Origin: Sphingobacteriales bacterium TSM_CSS
Lineage (GTDB): Bacteria > Bacteroidota > Bacteroidia > Chitinophagales > UBA2359
Length of the DNA: 38,959 nt
NCBI GenBank assembly: GCA_002212985.1
Contig: NBMY01000081.1
Location: 1-38,959, forward strand
Reading direction: 5' to 3'
The notes under the pieces are model-generated. The model had not been told where the DNA came from and did not search any database. It saw only the letters and a list, made by a program, of their open reading frames with translations. Shown one piece after another: positions 25,612-33,525 of this stretch. Positions within the stretch are counted from its first letter, which is position 1; every line of letters starts with the position of its first letter. Position numbers and translations under genes: made by a program.

Positions 25612-26145
25612 TTAAATTAGCCCGAATGTTTGTAATTGCAGTTCCTGAATCCACTGTAAAATGTAGTATTTGTTTAAGTTTGGATATTGAAGCAATGCCT
25701 TAATGTCGTTCATCTGCCGTTCACTTTGAAGTTCCTGTATCCATTGTAGTTTAGAAATTACCAAATCTTCGGGACTACACACACTTATCGGAACCTGTTC
25801 AAAGATAACGGTTTTGCGATTATTAAACTTCACTATTTCGTACAAACTATGCTGTTTAATAATGAAATCAACTTTATAACCGCTTTGATGGTCAATTATA
25901 TTAAACATTCCGATGCCTTTATGAAGCAATTCCGATTTAGCAATTTCTTCGTTTATATAAAAGCCCTTTTGAAAAAGCTGTAAAAACGCATCAATTTTTG
26001 ATAAAGGCACTTCTATAACAATGTCTATATCAAACGTAGAGCGGGGCAGTGCATACGTATTTAATGCCACACTACCTGTAACCATATATGGCACATGGCT
26101 TTGGTTGAACCAGTTACATATATAGTGCAAGAGTTGTGTGTACAT
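25612..26145 (-). CDS. Nucleotidyltransferase-fold protein
   Basis: This 177-residue protein has the minimal nucleotidyltransferase signature: GS at 24-25, D39-I-D41 and a third carboxylate D93 in YKVDFI. These are the metal ligands of the polymerase-beta-like fold. A helical C-terminus contains LQWIQELQ twice, 30 residues apart. Relatives include MNT/AbiEii-type toxin-antitoxin components and stand-alone NTases. Its exact family cannot be named. It is clearly more A+T-rich than its neighbours (25861-25920 is 30% GC, 26701-26760 in fadN is 67%), which suggests acquisition by transfer. Confidence 0.78.
   Translation of the reverse strand: MYTQLLHYICNWFNQSHVPYMVTGSVALNTYALPRSTFDIDIVIEVPLSKIDAFLQLFQKGFYINEEIAKSELLHKGIGMFNIIDHQSGYKVDFIIKQHSLYEIVKFNNRKTVIFEQVPISVCSPEDLVISKLQWIQELQSERQMNDIKALLQYPNLNKYYILQWIQELQLQTFGLI
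25641..25748 (-). repeat. Two 18-base near-identical repeats in the nucleotidyltransferase gene
   Basis: 25641-25658 and 25731-25748 match at 16 of 18 bases and are exactly 90 bases apart, so they are in frame. They encode the repeated LQWIQEL near the C-terminus. This suggests a duplication of about 30 codons followed by divergence. Confidence 0.6.
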
Positions 26146-26201
26146 GGTATCAGGGTATTAAAATTGCTTTTTTCGGCATTGTTAAAACAAGTAAAGAATG
26201 G

Positions 26202-28664
26202 TTAATTCCTAAGCGGTTTACCTGTATTTAAGATGCTTTGCACCCGTTCCAAAGATTTGCGCTGTGTCATGAGTTCAAGGAATGCCTGCCGTTCAAGGTC
26301 AAGGAAATACTGTTCCGAAACCTGTGTGGGAGCCGATAAGTCGCCGCCGCAAATAACGTAGGCTACCTTTTTGGCAATTAGTTCATCATGTTCTGAAATA
26401 TAACCGCCAAAACGCATGGCGCTAATACCCGAATAAAAAGTACCCAATGCCGAGCGTCCCAAAGCCCAAACATCGGTTCTTGGCACGGGTTGGGTATAGC
26501 CTTCTTCGTGCAATTCCAACACCACTTTTTTGGCTTCGGCAATTACGCGGTCGCTGTTTACCACCATTACGTCTTTTCCTTTTCTGAAAACCCCCATTTC
26601 AAAGGCCTCATTGGCCGAAGTAGCTACTTTGGCAGTGGCAATGTTCATGAGGTATTTTTGCAGGGTAGGAATTTGCACATCGCCTTCAAAATAAGCATCG
26701 GAAGCGCGCAGGGCAAACTCTTTGGTGCCGCCGCCGGCAGGTATTACGCCGGCGCCAACTTCCACCAACCCAATATAGGTTTCGGCGCCGCATACCACTT
26801 TATCGGCGTGCATACACACCTCGCAGCCGCCGCCAAGGGTAAGTCCTTTGGGCGCTGCCACTACGGGAATAGAGGAGTAGCGAATTCGCCCGGTAGTTTG
26901 TTGAAAAGCCCGAATGGCAAAATCCAGTTCGTCATATTCCTGTTCAATGGCCAGCATTAAAATCATGGCTAAGTTAGCGCCTGCCGAAAATGCCTGTGTG
27001 CTGTCGTTGCCAATGACCAATCCTTTCCAGCCGTCGCGTTCGGCAATATCAATGGCGGTGTTAATGCCTTGTAAAATGCCGCTGCCAATGGCGTTCATTT
27101 TGGTATGAAACTCTAAGCAAAGCACCCCGTCGCCAATATCGTGCAGGGTGGCATCGGTATTTTTCCATACCGGTTTTTGGTTGCGGTAGTTGTCTAATTT
27201 AATATAGGCATCGGCGCCGGATATGGGTTCGTACTGTTGGGTGGCGGGGTTGTAGGCAAGGCGTTTACCCGCTTCGGAGCGGTAGAAGGTGTTGTTGCCG
27301 TTTTGGAACATCTCATATACCCACTGTGCGGGCGGTATGCCGGCGGCTTCCATGGCTTTTACCGTTTTTTCAACACCCAGCACATCCCAGTATTCAAAGG
27401 GTCCAAGTTCCCAGCCAAAGCCGGCGCGCACGGCATCGTCTAAAGTGCTGACGGAATTGGTAATTTCGGGTATGCGGTGGCTTACGTAGCGAAACAGCAA
27501 ATACCCCACCTTGTTTAAAAATTCCGAACCTTTATCGCCGTGGGCGTGCAGCGTTTGCAGGCGTTTTTTCAAATCGTCAATGGGTTTGGCGGCGCCAATG
27601 CTGGCAAAGCGCGGTTTGGCAGAGGGCTGGTACTCAAACGTTTGCAGATTGAGCGCCATAATTTCACTTTTACCGCCCTCGCCTTTTACCTTTTTATAAA
27701 AACCCTGCCCGCTTTTATCGCCGTACCAGCCGTTTTCGGTTAGTTTTTGCACGTAGCCGGGTATGCCAAAAAGGCTGCGGCTTTCGTCGTCGGGGCAGTT
27801 GTCGTACACGCCCTGGGCTACTTTTACCAGCGTATCAATACCTACTACATCGCAGGTACGAAACGTTGCCGATGAGGGGCGCCCGGTAAGCGGTCCGGTA
27901 AGGGCATCAACTTCTTCAACGGTTAACCCCATTTCCTGCATTACGTGAAAAATGGCCATGATAGAAAAAACCCCTATTCGGTTTGCAATAAAGGCGGGGG
28001 TATCTTTACAGAGAACGGTGGTTTTACCCAAAAACAGGTCGCCGTAGTGCATAAAAAAGTTTACCACTTCGGGGTTGGTATGTTCCGATGGAATAACTTC
28101 CAGCAGTTTAAGGTAGCGGGGCGGATTGAAGAAGTGGGTGCCGCAGAAATTGCTTTTAAAATCGGGGCTTCTGCCTTCTGCCAGCAACCCGATGGGAATA
28201 CCCGATGTGTTGCTGGTAATGAGCGTGCCGGGCTTGCGGTGTTGTTCTACCCGTTCAAACAACGACCGTTTAATGTCGAGCCGTTCTACTACGGCTTCAA
28301 TAACCCAGTCGCAGTCTTTAATAAGGTGCAGGTGGTCGTCAAAGTTGCCCGTGGTAATGCGGGCGGCAAAATCTTTGAGGTACAGCGGCGAGGGGTTTGA
28401 TTTAACGGCAAACTGCAAGGCATCATTTACAATGCGGTTGCGCACCTGCGGGTGTTGCAGGCTTAACCCTTTGGCTTGTTCGGCCGGGGCAAGGTCGCGG
28501 GGTACAATGTCAAGGAGTACCACCTGCAACCCTATGTTGGCAAAGTGGCACGCTATGCGCGACCCCATAACCCCCGACCCCAGAACAGCCACTTTCTTAA
28601 TGTGGCGGGTTGTGGCTTGGCGGGCAGCTTTGGCTGCACCGGGCGCGGTTATTACTTCTTCCAT
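26202..28664 (-). CDS. fadN: 3-hydroxyacyl-CoA dehydrogenase / enoyl-CoA hydratase, FadN type
   Basis: This 820-residue bifunctional beta-oxidation enzyme has the dehydrogenase first and the hydratase last, the reverse of E. coli FadB. The dehydrogenase has GSGVMG (29-34) for NAD and the catalytic-His segment THFFNPP. The hydratase has the oxyanion and catalytic-Glu motifs LTLGGGCEV and GLVEVGAGVIPAGGG, close to Bacillus FadN. It hydrates enoyl-CoA and oxidises 3-hydroxyacyl-CoA. It is the first structural gene of the locus, and a TetR-type site lies 51 bases upstream of its start. Confidence 0.93.
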   Translation of the reverse strand: MEEVITAPGAAKAARQATTRHIKKVAVLGSGVMGSRIACHFANIGLQVVLLDIVPRDLAPAEQAKGLSLQHPQVRNRIVNDALQFAVKSNPSPLYLKDFAARITTGNFDDHLHLIKDCDWVIEAVVERLDIKRSLFERVEQHRKPGTLITSNTSGIPIGLLAEGRSPDFKSNFCGTHFFNPPRYLKLLEVIPSEHTNPEVVNFFMHYGDLFLGKTTVLCKDTPAFIANRIGVFSIMAIFHVMQEMGLTVEEVDALTGPLTGRPSSATFRTCDVVGIDTLVKVAQGVYDNCPDDESRSLFGIPGYVQKLTENGWYGDKSGQGFYKKVKGEGGKSEIMALNLQTFEYQPSAKPRFASIGAAKPIDDLKKRLQTLHAHGDKGSEFLNKVGYLLFRYVSHRIPEITNSVSTLDDAVRAGFGWELGPFEYWDVLGVEKTVKAMEAAGIPPAQWVYEMFQNGNNTFYRSEAGKRLAYNPATQQYEPISGADAYIKLDNYRNQKPVWKNTDATLHDIGDGVLCLEFHTKMNAIGSGILQGINTAIDIAERDGWKGLVIGNDSTQAFSAGANLAMILMLAIEQEYDELDFAIRAFQQTTGRIRYSSIPVVAAPKGLTLGGGCEVCMHADKVVCGAETYIGLVEVGAGVIPAGGGTKEFALRASDAYFEGDVQIPTLQKYLMNIATAKVATSANEAFEMGVFRKGKDVMVVNSDRVIAEAKKVVLELHEEGYTQPVPRTDVWALGRSALGTFYSGISAMRFGGYISEHDELIAKKVAYVICGGDLSAPTQVSEQYFLDLERQAFLELMTQRKSLERVQSILNTGKPLRN

Positions 28665-28678
28665 AGAAAAATAAAATT

Positions 28679-28704
28679 ATGAGTTATGAATGATGAGTTA
28701 TGAA
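28679..28704. repeat. Duplicated 12-base ATGAGTTATGAA
   Basis: ATGAGTTATGAA occurs at 28679-28690 and 28693-28704 in the fadN upstream region. On the minus strand it may contribute the weak -7 box TAACTCAT (28693-28700). Confidence 0.5.
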
Positions 28705-28714
28705 TACTTGTTTT

Positions 28715-28732
28715 TTTACCAAACGTTTGTTT
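28715..28732. promoter_or_regulatory. Putative TetR operator upstream of fadN
   Basis: TTTACCAAACGTTTGTTT holds the palindrome CAAACGTTTG. It is identical over 18 bases to the site at 29441-29458 upstream of tetR. It starts 51 bases upstream of the fadN ATG. On the minus strand its TTTG (28720-28723) lies 19 bases from TAACTCAT, a partial -7 box, so binding could block transcription. Confidence 0.7.
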
Positions 28733-28834
28733 CTTCTTTTAATGCCCGTTGCTGTTGTTTTGTATGGTTTGGGGTAAAATTATAAGGTGGGCCGGCGGTT
28801 CTCGGGTAAGGCTTTTACCGGTTGAGCCGGTCTT

Positions 28835-29392
28835 TCACTCCAATTGGTTCATTATTTCCAAGTGGGCGCGGCGCAGGTATTCTTTGTCGTTAAAGAGGCG
28901 CATCATCATTACGGCGCCTTCTACCCTCGCCACACAGTCCTGCGCAAGAATACGGGCTTTTTCGGGCGCATATTTTTCGGCATAAATATGCTCCATGGCT
29001 TTCATCCATTCTACAAAAAACAATTTCACCAATTCCGAAAACTCCGGTATATTGCCCGATGTTTCCAAAGCCAGATTGCCAAACAGGCAACCGCTTTCGG
29101 AGGCAAAAAACTGATTTTCCGATGCATCGGCCAGCATTTTCAGCTTTTGCCTCATGCCCAATTGTTCGTCGTAGGCCAACGAAAAAATTTCGCGCGTGTA
29201 ATAGTTGTGCATGTAATCTATTACCGCTTTCATTAAATCTTCTTTGCTCTTAAAATAGTGGTACAGGCTGCCTTTCAGCAGGCCGCAGGCTTCGGCAATA
29301 TCTGCCATAGAGGTATTGTAAAACCCTTTTTTCCTGAAAACCAGCAAAGATTGCTTTATAATAAACTTGTCGCTTACTTTTTGTTTTGGCAT
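28835..29392 (-). CDS. TetR/AcrR-family transcriptional regulator
   Basis: This 185-residue repressor-like protein has an N-terminal helix-turn-helix: FRKKGFYNTSMADIAEACGL then KGSLYHYFKSKEDL, the TetR signature. The helical C-terminal half probably binds a ligand. Its position directly upstream of fadN and the two shared operator-like sites suggest control of beta-oxidation genes, with an acyl-CoA or fatty acid as inducer. The ligand is inferred from context only. The ATG at 29390-29392 fits the promoter at 29418-29449. Confidence 0.9.
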   Translation of the reverse strand: MPKQKVSDKFIIKQSLLVFRKKGFYNTSMADIAEACGLLKGSLYHYFKSKEDLMKAVIDYMHNYYTREIFSLAYDEQLGMRQKLKMLADASENQFFASESGCLFGNLALETSGNIPEFSELVKLFFVEWMKAMEHIYAEKYAPEKARILAQDCVARVEGAVMMMRLFNDKEYLRRAHLEIMNQLE

Positions 29393-29417
29393 GTGGCCGT
29401 GGTTATTTTTCGGGGCA

Positions 29418-29449
29418 TAAAGTTACAAAGTGACAGCATATTTACCAAA
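29418..29449 (-). promoter_or_regulatory. tetR promoter
   Basis: On the minus strand, TTTG (29446-29449), a 20-base spacer and TAACTTTA (29418-29425) match the Bacteroidota consensus except the last base. The -33 box lies inside the putative operator. The leader would be about 20 nt. Confidence 0.65.
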
Positions 29450-29458
29450 CGTTTGTTT
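29441..29458. promoter_or_regulatory. Putative TetR operator upstream of tetR
   Basis: This is a second copy of TTTACCAAACGTTTGTTT, identical to 28715-28732. It begins 49 bases upstream of the tetR ATG and covers the -33 box, which predicts autorepression. Confidence 0.7.
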
Positions 29459-29670
29459 GGTTTTTTTGTTGCGCCGCACAAGTTTTTTCCTTCAGACGGG
29501 TATGGCAATTTTACTCGTTCAGGCATCGCATGTATTTAAATCATCCAATGTCTGGCCTGTCCGGCAACTTAGAAATAACCGGTATCTGGCAGCCGATGTA
29601 TGGTGCCTGCTAAACTACCTATGCCCTAAAGTTGTTACTACACAATTGTTCAACAGCAACCCAACTCTTT

Positions 29671-31497
29671 ATGGCAAGCAATACAGAGGTATTAACAGAT
29701 GAGGCACAGCCCGCCGAAGCCCAATCGGGCAAACACATCAACGCCGGGCAGGTGCGCAAATTTTTGCAAATATTCAGGTATGTTATGCGGTACAAGAGGT
29801 ATTTTTTTACCGGACTGCTGTTTTTGGGTTTTTCTACCCTTACCGCCCTTTTATTTCCGTATGTGGCCAGCTTGCTGGCCGATGCCGCACAAGGAAAAAC
29901 ATTATGGAGTGTAAGAGAATTGGGCTGGCTGCTGTTGGGCATATTGGTGGTGCAAAGTGTTTTTTCCTATGCCCGAATTGTAATGTTTGCCTATGTAAGC
30001 GAATATACCATGGCCGACATACGCAAAGACCTGTATGCGCGGCTCATTACCCTGCCCATACCTTTTTTTGAGCAGCGCCGCGTGGGCGAACTTACCAGCC
30101 GCCTGACAGCAGATGTTACCCAATTGCAAGATGCCATTTCCATTAACCTGGCCGAGTTGCTGCGGCAGTTTGCCACGTTAATTATTGGGTTAACCATCAT
30201 CGGGCTAACGTCTTGGCGGCTTACCCTGCTCATGTTGTCCACTTTTCCGGTTGCCATAGTGGTGGCTATGTTTTTTGGCAGGTTTATTCGCAAAATGTCT
30301 AAGCAAACGCAAGATGCACTGGCCAATGCCGGTGTGGTGGTAGAAGAAACCCTGCAATCGGTACAGGTGGTAAAAGTATTTACCAATGAACGGTTCGAAA
30401 CCCGCCGCTACCAAAAAGCCATAGACAATGTGGTTTCCATAGCCATGCGCACAGCCAAATACCGCGGCTTGTTTGTTACCTTTCTTATATCGGCCGTGTT
30501 TGGCGGTATTGTGGTGGTGCTTTGGTACGGGGCGGTATTGGTGCAGCAGGGCAGCCTTACCATTGGCGAGCTTATCAGGTTTATTTTATACACCGTATTT
30601 ATTGGCGGCGCCATTGGCGGCATGGGCGATTTGTACGGAAACCTGCAAAAAGCGCTTGGCGCATCGGAACGGGTAGTAGAAATTTTGCACGAAAAACCCG
30701 AAGTGGCGCTTCAGCCCGATGCAGAAACGGCAACCCCCGCCCTAACCGGCAATATTGAGTACCGAAATGTGCGTTTTGCTTACCCCACCCGCAAAGATAT
30801 TGAGGTGTTGAAAGGCGTTACCCTGCAAATAGGCCGCGGCGAAAAAGTAGCGCTGGTAGGCCCAAGCGGAGCCGGAAAATCTACCATTGTGCAATTGCTT
30901 ATGCGTTTGTACGATGTTAATTCGGGCGCTATTTACCTCAACGGGCAGCCCATTACCTCCCTCAACATAACCCACCTTCGCCACCATATAGGACTGGTGC
31001 CGCAAGAGGTTATTCTGTTTGGCGGAACCATACACGAAAACATTTTATACGGCAAACCCAATGCCACCGATGCCGAAATAATAGCTGCCGCCAAAAAAGC
31101 CAATGCGTGGGATTTTATCAGCGGTTTTCCGCAGGGGTTAGATACGCTGGTGGGCGAAAGAGGGGTAAAACTCTCGGGCGGACAAAGGCAGCGCATTGCC
31201 ATTGCCCGCGCCATTTTAAAAGACCCCGCCATTCTCATACTCGATGAAGCCACCAGCTCGCTCGATGCCGAATCGGAAAGGCTGGTACAGGAAGCCTTAG
31301 ACCGGCTTATGGAAAACCGCACCACCATTATTATTGCCCACCGCTTGTCAACCGTGCGCAAGGCCGATACTATTTACGTGCTGGATGGCGGCACCATTGC
31401 CGAGCGTGGCAACCACGAAGAACTGGCCGCCAAACCCGACGGACTTTACCGCTACCTGCTTAAATTGCAGTTTGAAGAAGCGCCGGCAGCGTCATAA
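29671..31497 (+). CDS. ABC transporter, MsbA/ABCB-type half-exporter
   Basis: This 608-residue protein has an N-terminal six-helix membrane domain (about 30-330) fused to an ATPase. The ATPase carries Walker A GPSGAGKST (about 396), signature LSGGQRQ (about 500), Walker B ILILDEA (about 520) and H-loop IIAHRLS (about 553). It works as a homodimer exporting lipid or drug-like substrates. It resembles lipid A flippase MsbA-like proteins of Bacteroidota, but the substrate cannot be read from the sequence. The ATG at 29671 is preferred over the start at 29632, as the sequence between looks non-coding. It converges with mtgA. Confidence 0.92.
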   Translation: MASNTEVLTDEAQPAEAQSGKHINAGQVRKFLQIFRYVMRYKRYFFTGLLFLGFSTLTALLFPYVASLLADAAQGKTLWSVRELGWLLLGILVVQSVFSYARIVMFAYVSEYTMADIRKDLYARLITLPIPFFEQRRVGELTSRLTADVTQLQDAISINLAELLRQFATLIIGLTIIGLTSWRLTLLMLSTFPVAIVVAMFFGRFIRKMSKQTQDALANAGVVVEETLQSVQVVKVFTNERFETRRYQKAIDNVVSIAMRTAKYRGLFVTFLISAVFGGIVVVLWYGAVLVQQGSLTIGELIRFILYTVFIGGAIGGMGDLYGNLQKALGASERVVEILHEKPEVALQPDAETATPALTGNIEYRNVRFAYPTRKDIEVLKGVTLQIGRGEKVALVGPSGAGKSTIVQLLMRLYDVNSGAIYLNGQPITSLNITHLRHHIGLVPQEVILFGGTIHENILYGKPNATDAEIIAAAKKANAWDFISGFPQGLDTLVGERGVKLSGGQRQRIAIARAILKDPAILILDEATSSLDAESERLVQEALDRLMENRTTIIIAHRLSTVRKADTIYVLDGGTIAERGNHEELAAKPDGLYRYLLKLQFEEAPAAS

Positions 31498-31503
31498 GTT
31501 ATC

Positions 31504-31527
31504 CTGCCAAATAGCCGCAATTGGCAG
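31504..31527. terminator. Weak hairpin between convergent ABC exporter and mtgA genes
   Basis: A 7-bp perfect stem, CTGCCAA/TTGGCAG (31504-31510 with 31521-31527), has a 10-nt loop in the 39-base gap between stops. No T-run follows, so it is only a possible bidirectional terminator. Confidence 0.3.
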
Positions 31528-31536
31528 ATAAAGCGG

Positions 31537-32262
31537 TTATTCCAACGCCTGCAAAAAATTTTTTCCGCCCAGCATTTGCATTTGCCTTACTGCCCACATT
31601 TTGCGGTTAAGCATGTACTGGCTGGGGCGCGCCGGATTGTTTTTATGCGGGTTGGGCAATACGGTAGCCAATAGGGCAGACTGCTCCATATTGAGTTGTG
31701 TGGCCGGTTTGCCGAAATATGTTTGTGCGGCCGCCTGAACGCCAAAAATTTTATTGCCCGTTTCGGCCACGTTCAGGTACACTTCCATTATGCGTTTTTT
31801 GCTCCAGAGGGCTTCTATAAGAAAGGTAAAATATACCTCTAACCCTTTGCGCAGCCAACTGCGCCCCTCCCACAAAAACACGTTTTTTGCCACCTGCTGA
31901 CTAATGGTGCTGGCGCCTTTTATGCGTTTGCGCTTTTTTGTTGCCTGTTTCTGGTTATGCTCTATAGCCTGAGAAATGGCTTTAAAATCGAACCCTTTAT
32001 GGAAAGGAAAGTTTTGATCTTCGGTGGCAATGACGGCCAAAATCATGTAGGGCGAAATATCCTCGTAACCGAGCCATTGGCGCTTGAGCATGGCAGGTTC
32101 TCCGGCTTGCCATGCTGCTATTTTGCGTTTAAGCATAATGGAGGTAACCGGCGGGTTTACCCCAATATACAGGACTGCCCACAAAAAAGACAGTATAAAA
32201 AACCATGCGCCTGCTTTGAGCGCCCAATAACCCAGTTTTCTGCCAATAGATTGCTCTGCCAT
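31537..32262 (-). CDS. mtgA: Monofunctional peptidoglycan glycosyltransferase
   Basis: This 241-residue GT51 enzyme polymerises lipid II into glycan strands. It shows all family motifs in order: EDQNFPFHKGFD with the catalytic Glu, KGASTISQQVAKNVFLW, RKGLEVYFT and KKRIMEVYLNVAE. An N-terminal membrane anchor occupies about residues 17-36, and no transpeptidase domain follows. I chose the ATG at 32260-32262. A TTG at 32308 overlaps an exact -7 box (TATCTTTG on the minus strand, 32307-32314), so it should not be translated. Confidence 0.93.
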   Translation of the reverse strand: MAEQSIGRKLGYWALKAGAWFFILSFLWAVLYIGVNPPVTSIMLKRKIAAWQAGEPAMLKRQWLGYEDISPYMILAVIATEDQNFPFHKGFDFKAISQAIEHNQKQATKKRKRIKGASTISQQVAKNVFLWEGRSWLRKGLEVYFTFLIEALWSKKRIMEVYLNVAETGNKIFGVQAAAQTYFGKPATQLNMEQSALLATVLPNPHKNNPARPSQYMLNRKMWAVRQMQMLGGKNFLQALE

Positions 32263-32306
32263 GCCCAAAGTAAGAATGCAGCGGGGTTGAAAAGTGTAAA
32301 ATTTGT

Positions 32307-32314
32307 TCAAAGAT
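32307..32314 (-). promoter_or_regulatory. -7 box of mtgA
   Basis: TATCTTTG on the minus strand matches TAnnTTTG exactly. No TTTG lies 19-21 bases upstream, but one occurs at 11 bases. The leader would be about 40 nt. Confidence 0.4.
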
Positions 32315-32427
32315 ACACCAAATTTACAAACGGGCTGCTACCACAAGCGGTTCAATAAGTTTCCCGATGCAGGGCGTCACGCTCAACCGGAAAAATTCCT
32401 TTACCGAAAAACACCCGTTGCAGCCCG

Positions 32428-33480
32428 CTAAAATCTGGGGCAGTTAAGTGCACCGGGGCGTGAGGGGCGAAGCCGGCCGTTGTAGATAAGGGCTATTTCG
32501 GCGCCGCCGCGGCCATTGTTGGCATTATTTAACCCCGAAAATAAAGTAAGGTCGTAGCTTACGCCCAAACTAAAATTTTCGTAGTCAATTTTACCGGCAA
32601 TTACCAGGGCATTTAACCCCAAGGCTTTATCTACATCGCTGCCGGCGCGCAGCCATGCGCCAATGTTAAAAGCTTTGTCGTAGCCCGTATAGCGGTTGCT
32701 GGCCAGTACATAGCGCACAAAGGTTCCAACATCGGCTTTAAAATGCGGACCCTGCATGATGTAATAGGCGCTGGGCAGCAAATCCCATTTTTCCGATAAC
32801 TGAATACTTCCGCCGCCTTGTACCGATAATTTGGTTTTAAAACGGTCTTCGGCATCGGTTACGGCAATATCGGGTTTGTTGAGGTGGTATATGGCGGCAC
32901 CCAAAAATACATTTTTCCGGGCGCTGAAAGCACGGTAAAACATGGCTCCTGCTCCTGCATGAAACCGAAGCCGGCTTTCGGCGGTAATGACATCTGTGGT
33001 GGGCAGGTTGGGGTTAAAGCCGGTTCCGTCGCTTTGGTCGCCAAATTGTGCGTTGGCAAGGTCGAAATTGCGTTGGTTAATGCCGCCCTGCAAACCCACC
33101 GAAAGGTAGGTTTCGGGGGCCAGCCCCAGGTTGTAGGCAAAAGCGGCATCGAGGTAATTGGTAGCCCAGTTCAGGTCGCCGGCGCGGTCGTTATAGAGCA
33201 GCAGGCCGGCGGCCAGGTGGTCATTTTCGCCAACACCCGGAAAATTCATATCGGCCGAGGCGGTAACAGTTCTGAACGATACGCCCGGCATAATGGCAGC
33301 CCATTGGTTGCGGTACACTGCCGCTACGCGCACATCGCCGTTGATGAGGCCGGTCATGGCAGGATTAATGAAAAGCGGGGTGGCATAGTTTTGCGAAAAA
33401 TGAACGTCTTGCGCCATTGCCCGATGCAAAAACAGGCCGGACAGGCACACTATGAAAATGAAAACCGAAATGCGTTTCAT
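32428..33480 (-). CDS. PorP/SprF family type IX secretion membrane protein
   Basis: This 350-residue outer-membrane beta-barrel protein has a signal peptide ending in AMA/Q and the family opening VHFSQNYATPLFINPAMTG, followed by VYRNQW and repeating amphipathic beta strands. PorP/SprF proteins help type IX secretion clients reach or stay on the surface. It is 45 bases downstream of the gene for a CHU_C-domain protein on the same strand, the usual client-plus-SprF pair. It probably attaches or exports that partner. Core T9SS genes (gldK-N, sprA, porV) are not in the window. Confidence 0.93.
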   Translation of the reverse strand: MKRISVFIFIVCLSGLFLHRAMAQDVHFSQNYATPLFINPAMTGLINGDVRVAAVYRNQWAAIMPGVSFRTVTASADMNFPGVGENDHLAAGLLLYNDRAGDLNWATNYLDAAFAYNLGLAPETYLSVGLQGGINQRNFDLANAQFGDQSDGTGFNPNLPTTDVITAESRLRFHAGAGAMFYRAFSARKNVFLGAAIYHLNKPDIAVTDAEDRFKTKLSVQGGGSIQLSEKWDLLPSAYYIMQGPHFKADVGTFVRYVLASNRYTGYDKAFNIGAWLRAGSDVDKALGLNALVIAGKIDYENFSLGVSYDLTLFSGLNNANNGRGGAEIALIYNGRLRPSRPGALNCPRF

Positions 33481-33525
33481 GTTTTGCTGGTGTTGTTTTG
33501 TAGAAAGGTAAAAAATGGGTAATTG

